NCBI RefSeq assembly: GCF_003264855.1
Contig: NZ_NFZS01000004.1
Span: forward strand, 1-64,000
DNA from: Dyella jiangningensis
GTDB lineage: Bacteria > Pseudomonadota > Gammaproteobacteria > Xanthomonadales > Rhodanobacteraceae
Direction: 5' to 3'
DNA length: 64,000 bases
A program made the position numbers and the translations under genes. Positions 58,863-64,000 of the stretch are shown piece after piece. Below the pieces are notes generated by a model. It was not told where the DNA came from. It did not search any database and saw only the letters and a list, made by a program, of their open reading frames with translations. Numbering within the stretch: the first letter of the stretch is position 1; every line of letters starts with the position of its first letter.

Positions 58863-59561
58863 TCACAGCACGAGGTCGAATCGCCTGCGCATTTCACGCA
58901 GACCGATCTTGGTTACGGACAGGACACGACTCTCGAAGTCCTTGACCACCCATTTGCGCTGCAAGGCAATGCTCAACAGACCGGCGCCGACTGCTCCGGC
59001 AAGATGCGGCCTCCGTTCGCTCCAGTCCAAACAGTCGCACGCGAAACGGCGCCGCTGCGCGCGCGCGGCGGAAACGTCCATGCCCAACTTTGACAACTCA
59101 TCTGTTCCTTCAACAGTAAGGTCGTAGAGACCCTTGCTGCCATGTACGTCCGACAACCAGCCCATCGCCCGCAAACGGTCACGCAGCGCGACGCCCAAGG
59201 CGCCAGCCATATGGTCATAGCATGTGCGCGCAGCGCGCATGCGCTCCGGGGTATTGGGCTCAAACGTCCCTATCGGTCCGCCCGCGATCACCGTAAGCGC
59301 CTCTATGGCAGCGGCAACCTGATGATCGTGCAGACTGTAGTAGCGGTGCCTGCCTTGCACATGCATCAACACCAGACGGCGCTCGCGCAATTTGGCCAGA
59401 TGGACGCTGGCCGTGGACGGATTGACCCCGGCAACCAGTGCGAGCTCGGTACTGGTTCGCGCGCGGCCATCCAGTAGTGCGCATAGCATGCGCGTTCGCG
59501 CCGGCTCCGCGATCGCCGCGGCCATTTCGGAGACTGCTGCCTCGGGGTGCTCTGCTTCCAT
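58863..59561 (-). CDS. ArsR-family winged-helix regulator
   Basis: About 232 residues from MEAEHPEAAVSEMAAAIAEP; an alternative start at 59615 adds 18 poorly structured residues. The HTH region RTSTELALVAGVNPSTASVH then LAKLRERRLVLMHVQGRHRY is a typical ArsR winged helix. The long C-terminal part (about 110-230, with CYDHMAGALGVALRDRLRAM and RRFACDCLDWSERRPHLAGA) matches the larger ArsR subgroup rather than metal sensors, and no CxCxxC metal site is seen. It diverges from the NIPSNAP-like gene, its likely target. Confidence 0.85.
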   Translation of the reverse strand: MEAEHPEAAVSEMAAAIAEPARTRMLCALLDGRARTSTELALVAGVNPSTASVHLAKLRERRLVLMHVQGRHRYYSLHDHQVAAAIEALTVIAGGPIGTFEPNTPERMRAARTCYDHMAGALGVALRDRLRAMGWLSDVHGSKGLYDLTVEGTDELSKLGMDVSAARAQRRRFACDCLDWSERRPHLAGAVGAGLLSIALQRKWVVKDFESRVLSVTKIGLREMRRRFDLVL

Positions 59562-59682
59562 AGTTTGATCGTCAGCGAAGTGTAGGGTTTGAAGTAGCGA
59601 GAACATCTTCGGCATGAAAACCGAAGATCAAGTCGACAGCGACCAACAAGCCCATTCGTCACCGCTTTCCGTGGCGCATGAC

Positions 59683-60159
59683 ATGAAGCGTCGCAGATTT
59701 CTTTCAGGAACCGCCGCGCTGGCGGCCTTCTGCATTGCCGCATCTTCCGGCTTCGACGCGTTTGCCGGACCAACCCAACCGCAAGTCGGATTCCCTTCGC
59801 GACGCACACCGGGGAGCGTTCCCATGACCATGCTTTGCATCATCCGCTACGAGATCGATCCCTTTCAACGCGACGCTTTCAAGCACTACGCTGAACAATG
59901 GGGCCGCATCATTCCCCGGTGCGGCGGTCATCTGGTCGGCTACTTCCTGCCGTGGCAAGGCACCAATTATGTCGGCTGGGGACTGATCGCACTCGAGAGC
60001 CTGAGCGCGTACGAAACATACCAGGAACGATTGCGGCAAGACCCTGACGCGCAGAAAAACTTCGCATTCGCACACGAAAAGCGCTTCATCTCCAAGGAAG
60101 AACGGAACTTCGTCGAGGTCGTGGACGGGACGTTTGACATACCCGCCATGAAACCGTGA
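59683..60159 (+). CDS. NIPSNAP-family protein with N-terminal Tat-like signal
   Basis: 158 residues from [20 protein letters not shown]. The RRRFLSG motif with the following hydrophobic stretch looks like a twin-arginine signal. An alternative ATG at 59824, preceded by GGGGAG at good spacing, would give just the NIPSNAP domain ([20 protein letters not shown], then [20 protein letters not shown]), the usual form. NIPSNAP-like domains are ferredoxin-fold dimers of uncertain function. Which start is used decides whether the protein is exported. Divergent from the ArsR gene. Confidence 0.8.
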   Translation: MKRRRFLSGTAALAAFCIAASSGFDAFAGPTQPQVGFPSRRTPGSVPMTMLCIIRYEIDPFQRDAFKHYAEQWGRIIPRCGGHLVGYFLPWQGTNYVGWGLIALESLSAYETYQERLRQDPDAQKNFAFAHEKRFISKEERNFVEVVDGTFDIPAMKP

Positions 60160-60283
60160 AGAGAACGGGCATCATCGGCTGGGGGATGGGTCCAAGCCGC
60201 TTCTAGGCGATGAAGTAACGACAGTAGCTTCACGAACAGTCCTAGCGCTTCCACTTCCCTACTCCATCCCATTACATCCTGGA

Positions 60284-60310
60284 AGTCAGCTCCGGGTCGG
60301 AAGCCGCCCC
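60284..60310. repeat. Cassette-border repeat copy 1 (degenerate)
   Basis: GTCAGCTCCGGGTCGGAAGC then CGCCCC. It keeps the GGGTCGGAAGC core but the outer arms have diverged. It touches the stop of the membrane-protein gene at 60312. Confidence 0.65.
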
Positions 60311-60311
60311 T

Positions 60312-60725
60312 TCAATTGCCAATTTTTCTGGGAATTTCTTGCTCAAAGTACGAGACGGCACCCTGGGCCTTGAACAGATATACCGCTGCTGCCGCCACCA
60401 GTAAGAGTCCAACCAATCCGAGCGTTGGGTTTCCCATGACCGGATAGGGGATGACAAGACCAACGGTAGCGAATGCTAGATAAAGAAAGCGCGCCCATCT
60501 CGCCTTCCTGAGAAGTGATACGCCGGCCAGTAGCCCGAAAATCCCGACAAGTGATGCAAATGGGCCCGCACCGCTGCTCCACCATTCCGCCTGAGAAACA
60601 TGACGCCCCTCGATAGCGAAGGAATCGTTGGGCACCACGGACATGACAAGGAAGGTCACGCACGCCAACGCATGACCGGTCATGAGCCTAAGTAGCTTTG
60701 GCATCGCCCAAAAATTTGCCCACAT
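60312..60725 (-). CDS. Hypothetical four-TM membrane protein
   Basis: 137 residues starting MWANFWAMPKLLRLM, preceded by AGGGGGAACTAC; the longer frame runs through the neighbouring spacer. Hydrophobic segments at about 12-30, 52-70, 76-93 and 100-120 suggest four membrane helices. No family is recognised. It is one of five consecutive minus-strand genes each bounded by a GGGTCGGAAGCGGACA-type repeat. Confidence 0.65.
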   Translation of the reverse strand: MWANFWAMPKLLRLMTGHALACVTFLVMSVVPNDSFAIEGRHVSQAEWWSSGAGPFASLVGIFGLLAGVSLLRKARWARFLYLAFATVGLVIPYPVMGNPTLGLVGLLLVAAAAVYLFKAQGAVSYFEQEIPRKIGN

Positions 60726-60789
60726 GTAGTTCCCCCTGTGTCCCTTCCTCGGAAACCGAAAGTCCACGACCGAACAACATAGCTCCTAA

Positions 60790-60817
60790 GGTCTGCTACG
60801 GGTCGGAAGCGGACACC
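60790..60817. repeat. Cassette-border repeat copy 2
   Basis: GGTCTGCTAC then GGGTCGGAAGCGGACACC; arms GTCTGCT and AGCGGAC pair with one G-U/mismatch. It ends on the base before the next gene's stop codon. Confidence 0.8.
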
Positions 60818-61363
60818 TCAAGGTTCACTTAACGCCCTCAAAAGGGCGGCCTTTAACGAGCCATGCACTTCGCTCTGTATATCCGAAATGCGCCATCCCA
60901 TTGTTGTCTGCTTCAGAACATAGGTGAGGCGAACTCGTGTCTCAGCCTCTGACTTACACGCCGGCGTAGGTCCGCACGAGGCATCCATTTCGACCCTCAC
61001 AACGTGCGGATCATCCGTGGCTTCTATGTTGATGTTACAGAACCCGGTGGGATCCATGCTGTCCCAAAGCGGGTCGTAACCCACCCAGTCAACAGCACAA
61101 TCACTTCCCTTGCAGGCCCTGGACTTAACCCAAATGGCGGACAAGTCGCTGTCGAGATATCGCTCGAGCACAGGTTTTGGTGCGTCACCGATCCAAGGGT
61201 CCGGCCCGTCAATCATGGTTGCCTCCCATGAATAGTCTCGGTAGAGCCTTTTTACAGTGTCGGTCGCTTTCGAGTCGGGCGTTGAGGCCAATGAACTACT
61301 TATCAGGATTGCCAGCCCAGTTACAAACAGCCCAATCCGCCATTGGTGCCGAAGAGTGCCCAC
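60818..61363 (-). CDS. Secreted protein, DUF3828-like
   Basis: 181 residues from a GTG start with AGGGGAACTC upstream. A signal peptide (GLFVTGLAILISSSLA) ends near residue 28. The mature part (VKRLYRDYSWEATM, RYLDSDLSAIWVKSR, WDSMDPTGFCNINIEATDDP, then a basic receptor-like beta region) resembles the DUF3828 family of periplasmic proteins; this is a recall-based match. Four cysteines (CKGSDC, FCNI, SCGPTPAC) could form disulfides. Immunity-type function is plausible but unproved. Confidence 0.65.
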   Translation of the reverse strand: MGTLRHQWRIGLFVTGLAILISSSLASTPDSKATDTVKRLYRDYSWEATMIDGPDPWIGDAPKPVLERYLDSDLSAIWVKSRACKGSDCAVDWVGYDPLWDSMDPTGFCNINIEATDDPHVVRVEMDASCGPTPACKSEAETRVRLTYVLKQTTMGWRISDIQSEVHGSLKAALLRALSEP

Positions 61364-61391
61364 GAGTTCCCCTTTTGAAGCAACCCTCGAA

Positions 61392-61419
61392 ATGTCAGTC
61401 ACGGGTCGAAAGCGGGCTC
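61392..61419. repeat. Cassette-border repeat copy 3 (diverged)
   Basis: ATGTCAGTCAC then GGGTCGAAAGCGGGCTC. The core differs at two positions from the consensus and the arms no longer pair well. It lies 29 bases upstream of the start of the DUF3828-like gene and 7 bases after the stop of the DUF4253 gene. Confidence 0.65.
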
Positions 61420-61425
61420 TAGCCA

Positions 61426-62205
61426 CTAGTCCCACCAGAAATACCAGTTATTAGCGGAGGTTAGTATCGCCGCGAGATTCCGTATGCTGTTTACGCCTTG
61501 GTGGACGATGTCCGCGCAATATACGAACTGTTCCTCCGCCAACCGCGTGGCTTGCTGCGGCGACTTCGGCGGATGCGCGACAGTGAACTCAATGACGTCG
61601 TCAGTCATCGAAGTGACCACTGCACCGTACAATTCGTACCATCGCTTAAAGAAGGCCAAATGTACCGTGGAGTCAGGACAGTCGTTCCATCCTCCTGGAC
61701 GCAGAACAGCAGCCACCTCCCACGGTTCGGTCACTCTGCAGAGCGCAATGGCGACCTTGGGCAGGTAGGTTCCGCTGAGCACATCACGGACTGACGTTAA
61801 TGGCTCAACCAGCTCCACGCCGGTGAGAGGGCCATCAGCAATGTAGTAATCGGGATCGCTGGCACGCCTGTCTCGGATCCACTTGTCGACATCAAGTGCC
61901 AACCCTTTGCGTTTCGTCTCATCGAAGCTCCCGTTGCTTCGAAGTAGGCTCGCCAGCGTCGCCAAGCGCGAAGGTTCGCCAAGCACGACAGGCACACACG
62001 ATTCTCTCTTGCGCAATGCCGAAATCCGATCGGCCGCTTCTGCGCCTGGCACGATCTCATAATCGAAGGGCAGCTTCCCTCTACTGACCTTGATGTCAGT
62101 AGCCGTCGCCCTTGACCAGCGGCCCAATAACGGAACCGTCCCAAAGATGTGTGTTACGTATCGCAGGAAGCGTCGACGATCTCTTAGATCCGCGTCGTTA
62201 GTCAC
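61426..62205 (-). CDS. DUF4253 domain protein
   Basis: 259 residues. The C-terminal half carries the DUF4253 pattern: GGWNDCPDSTVHLAFFKRWY, ELYGAVVTSMTDDVIEFTVA, and the terminal LTSANNWYFWWD. The N-terminus has RRRFLRYVTHIFGTVPLLGR, which could be a Tat-like or membrane-associated segment. The family is frequent near polymorphic toxins as a probable immunity or SUKH-like partner, but no toxin is adjacent here. Third unit of the repeat-separated series. Confidence 0.78.
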   Translation of the reverse strand: MTNDADLRDRRRFLRYVTHIFGTVPLLGRWSRATATDIKVSRGKLPFDYEIVPGAEAADRISALRKRESCVPVVLGEPSRLATLASLLRSNGSFDETKRKGLALDVDKWIRDRRASDPDYYIADGPLTGVELVEPLTSVRDVLSGTYLPKVAIALCRVTEPWEVAAVLRPGGWNDCPDSTVHLAFFKRWYELYGAVVTSMTDDVIEFTVAHPPKSPQQATRLAEEQFVYCADIVHQGVNSIRNLAAILTSANNWYFWWD

Positions 62206-62244
62206 CTCTCCCCCCTGTGGTTGACCTCTGTCTACCCCTCGGCC

Positions 62245-62274
62245 AGGTCCGCTCTGGGTCGGGAGCGGACACCT
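62245..62274. repeat. Cassette-border repeat copy 4
   Basis: AGGTCCGCTCT then GGGTCGGGAGCGGACACCT; perfect arms GGTCCGCT/AGCGGAC with a one-base core change. It lies 39 bases upstream of the DUF4253 gene start. Confidence 0.8.
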
Positions 62275-62313
62275 ACCACCGCCGGCAAGATCGTAGCCTA
62301 GGCAAACTCGAGC

Positions 62314-62802
62314 TCAGAAGTGTTGGTTAAACCCATAGCGGCGCCAGGTCATCAAGCCGCCCATCAGGAAGAACGCGCCCACGCCAATTGCCGCCCAGCC
62401 GTTCACGTGTCGCCATGACTCGGCTTCTTGAGTGTCGATAAATGAACGCCCCTCTATGGCGACACTCCAGATTTCGGGGTCACCGGGCGTCGAATAACGC
62501 AATGCAACGTGAGTGCCTATGTTCACTCGGTCACAGAGCTCCCGGGCACGGGGCAGTATGCCGGGATAGGGATACACCTCCGTCGAACCGGCGATTTCAA
62601 GTTCAACGGAAGCCATGTTCCCACGCCTTCCCTCCTCGCACCGCATGCTGGTTACGACGCCACTGACGTCAATCAGCTTTGAGGGGCTTGCGCGAAAATT
62701 GTCCACGGAAGACCAAAGCGCCACAATCGAAATAGCTGCGCAACCGACAATGAGGTAGCCGGACTTCTGCATAGGTAAGGCACCACCGGATGAAAATTTC
62801 AT
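62314..62802 (-). CDS. Two-TM protein, DUF3592-like
   Basis: 162 residues starting MKFSSGGALPMQKSGYLIVG; the ATG eleven codons in (62772) is also possible. TM segments at about 14-34 and 134-154 flank an extracytoplasmic beta domain with LIDVSGVVTSMRCEEGRRGN and VALRYSTPGDPEIWSVAIEG, the general plan of DUF3592 proteins. Function unknown. Fourth unit of the repeat-separated series. Confidence 0.65.
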   Translation of the reverse strand: MKFSSGGALPMQKSGYLIVGCAAISIVALWSSVDNFRASPSKLIDVSGVVTSMRCEEGRRGNMASVELEIAGSTEVYPYPGILPRARELCDRVNIGTHVALRYSTPGDPEIWSVAIEGRSFIDTQEAESWRHVNGWAAIGVGAFFLMGGLMTWRRYGFNQHF

Positions 62803-62812
62803 AGCGATCGAC

Positions 62813-62840
62813 ATGTCCGCTGTGGGTCGGAAGCGGACAT
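62813..62840. repeat. Cassette-border repeat copy 5
   Basis: ATGTCCGCTGT then GGGTCGGAAGCGGACAT; the best copy, with 9-bp perfect arms ATGTCCGCT/AGCGGACAT. It lies just upstream of the DUF3592-like gene start. Confidence 0.85.
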
Positions 62841-62872
62841 AGCAGTTCAATTGGCAACCCTCAGGCTCAAAA

Positions 62873-63379
62873 TCAGTTTACTTCCCATGATGCGCTTTTG
62901 AACAAAGGTGCAAAGCGCGAATACATTCCCAGCGCGTCACCATCGCCCTCGACGGTAAATAGCGCAACGCGGCCGCCACTGACCAGCATGAATTGAAGGT
63001 AGTACCCGGCATGGCCATCGTTAACGGTTTGGGTTGCCGTTGAATAGAGGAGACTGCCGTTATCAAGAACCGATCGCTTCAGTGGAATAACAACCTTTCC
63101 TTGGTCAGCGGCCAACTTTGGGAGGTCAATCTCAGCAAGTTGGTACATCCTGTTCCCAGGCGTCAGTTGCGTAGTACCAGCCTTGGGATTGAAGACGCTT
63201 ACAAGCACGCCCGCTCCATCCTCCCCGGACAGAGCCGCCGTCACCTGTCCCTGGTTATCAATCCGTTGATAGCCATCCAGCCAGTCGATACGCAGACCAC
63301 TAAATTCAAACTCTTCCGATCGGGCCGATCCGGATAGGCTGATAAGCAGAAGCATGGAAGCAACCAATGCGTACCTCAT
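62873..63379 (-). CDS. Secreted hypothetical protein
   Basis: 168 residues starting MRYALVASMLLLISLSGSAR with GGGGAAAAGG directly upstream. Signal peptide cleaved near residue 21 (SARSEE). The mature part (FEFSGLRIDWLDGYQRIDNQ, VLVSVFNPKAGTTQL, YYLQFMLVSGGRVALFTVEG) looks like a compact beta-rich periplasmic domain. No family is recognised. Fifth unit of the series. Confidence 0.65.
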   Translation of the reverse strand: MRYALVASMLLLISLSGSARSEEFEFSGLRIDWLDGYQRIDNQGQVTAALSGEDGAGVLVSVFNPKAGTTQLTPGNRMYQLAEIDLPKLAADQGKVVIPLKRSVLDNGSLLYSTATQTVNDGHAGYYLQFMLVSGGRVALFTVEGDGDALGMYSRFAPLFKSASWEVN

Positions 63380-63419
63380 CCTTTTCCCCTTTGGATGACT
63401 ATTGCGAGCGAGTTCAAAT

Positions 63420-63446
63420 GGTCCGCTAGGGTCGGAAGCGGACATG
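63420..63446. repeat. Cassette-border repeat copy 6
   Basis: GGTCCGCTA then GGGTCGGAAGCGGACATG; perfect arms GTCCGCT/AGCGGAC. It lies 40 bases upstream of the secreted-protein start. Confidence 0.8.
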
Positions 63447-63468
63447 CCCCTGCCACGAAGATCTCTTC

Positions 63469-63564
63469 TCATCGTCGAGCAGCCGCGAACAGTGCAATAA
63501 GGATGAGAACGCGCCCGGTGGGATAGCCGCCAAATTCGTCATCCTGGGATAGCGAGTCAAGCAT
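63469..63564 (-). CDS. Possible 31-residue peptide
   Basis: MLDSLSQDDEFGGYPTGRVL then ILIALFAAARR, from an ATG with a perfect AGGAGG ribosome site 6 bases upstream. A polar N-terminus is followed by a short hydrophobic segment. It could be a real micropeptide or the start of a decayed gene. Just downstream lies repeat copy 6. Confidence 0.35.
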   Translation of the reverse strand: MLDSLSQDDEFGGYPTGRVLILIALFAAARR

Positions 63565-63653
63565 CAGGCCCTCCTCCGTCGTGCGACTCGAAAGCGGCCT
63601 GGCATTCAGCGGGGCCGAACAGGTCTTCGTCCCCGCTGTATGCACCAACGGCG

Positions 63654-64000
63654 CTAGTGGCCAAGCGGCAGCACCGTGAACCGGTTGCACAGGAAGGTGG
63701 CTCCGGAGGCGTCCTTGGTCTTGGCGTAAGTCTTGTCGCGGACCGTGATCACTTCACCCTGGATGCAGCGCTGATCTTCATGCAGCAAGTCGGCGAAGCT
63801 ACCGGGGCGCGGCGGCGTGTCGCCTTCGGCGCGCTTCTCCTCGCCGTAGCCAAGCCAGTAGCTGGCCCAGTCGGCGGGGGCAGTCGTTGGACTGGCGCCG
63901 GACTTTCCTGACTGATAGCCCAGGTCGTAGCTGCTGTGATCGATGGGTTTGAACTCCAGTGAGTTCACGGGCAATGCGTTCTTTTGAGGATCCGGATTTC
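63654..64000 (-). CDS. Hypothetical protein, partial (continues past the right edge)
   Basis: The frame has no stop up to the window edge and reads NPDPQKNALPVNSLEFKPID then HSSYDLGYQSGKSGASPTTA, so the apparent TTG start at 63974 is probably internal. The visible 115 residues are polar, with two cysteines (QRCIQGEVI, FLCNRFTVLPLGH) and no recognised domain. Function unknown. Confidence 0.55.
   Translation of the reverse strand, partial: NPDPQKNALPVNSLEFKPIDHSSYDLGYQSGKSGASPTTAPADWASYWLGYGEEKRAEGDTPPRPGSFADLLHEDQRCIQGEVITVRDKTYAKTKDASGATFLCNRFTVLPLGH

Noticed and set aside
60284-63446. Formal call of integron attC sites
   Set aside because: The repeats lack clear conserved GTTRRRY/RYYYAAC core pairs at fixed distance and no intI gene is present, so they are listed only as cassette-border repeats.

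Overview
The window is a GC-rich gammaproteobacterial chromosome segment, most likely from the Xanthomonadales, family Rhodanobacteraceae (Dyella, Rhodanobacter or Luteibacter-like). The evidence is the conserved order hrcA-grpE-dnaK-dnaJ-dapB and carA-carB-greA, the tmRNA tag ANDDNYALAA, a Fur without cysteines, and a dispersed GGAGCGCACCC-type REP family. The genus is an inference from gene order and recalled protein features; no search was run.

Layout. (1) 1-8.8 kb: a P4-like integrative element, visibly AT-richer than the rest, inserted next to a tRNA-Leu gene. It has a tyrosine integrase with putative arm sites, a KilA-N (BstA-like) protein, several unknown genes, and an overlapping operon of AlpA regulator, zinc-finger protein, small protein and RepB-type primase. 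An IS3 transposase end enters at the left edge. (2) 8.8-9.3 kb: a tRNA Gly-Cys-Leu cluster with a terminator after each gene. (3) 9.5-15 kb: pirin, metallo-hydrolase, a TetR/MFS pair with a clear double operator, a CsaA-like protein and an amine oxidase-like flavoprotein. (4) 14.9-23.4 kb: PBP1C and a giant bacterial alpha-2-macroglobulin. (5) 23.7-32 kb: envelope and translation genes: galU, a CapD/WbpM-type dehydratase, a WecA-like transferase, lapB-lapA, ihfB, rpsA, cmk. (6) 32-36.2 kb: acyl-CoA-binding protein, fadH, a LysR regulator, a small L36 gene. (7) 36.5-44.5 kb: carA-carB-greA, with a one-base frameshift in carB, a 2OG-Fe(II) oxygenase, a CaCA-type cation exchanger behind an apparent yybP-ykoY manganese riboswitch, and dapB. 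(8) 44.6-51.5 kb: the hrcA-grpE-dnaK-dnaJ heat-shock cluster with sigma-32-like promoters, then recN. (9) 51.8-57.8 kb: a NarL-type response regulator with a MASE1-type kinase, an unassigned structured small RNA candidate, fur, bamE, rnfH, ratA, smpB, a GNAT enzyme and tmRNA. SmpB and tmRNA work together in ribosome rescue. (10) 57.8-64 kb: an accessory tail in which five consecutive small minus-strand genes are each separated by one copy of a short palindromic repeat, giving a gene-cassette-like array.

The most interesting items are the cassette-like array (60.28-63.45 kb), the structured RNA beside the two-component pair (54.2-54.4 kb), the KilA-N gene with a perfect internal 22-bp palindrome, the riboswitch-controlled exchanger, and the carB frameshift. 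No CRISPR array, rRNA gene or complete prophage structural module is present. The other end of the integrated element was not found and probably lies to the left of the window.
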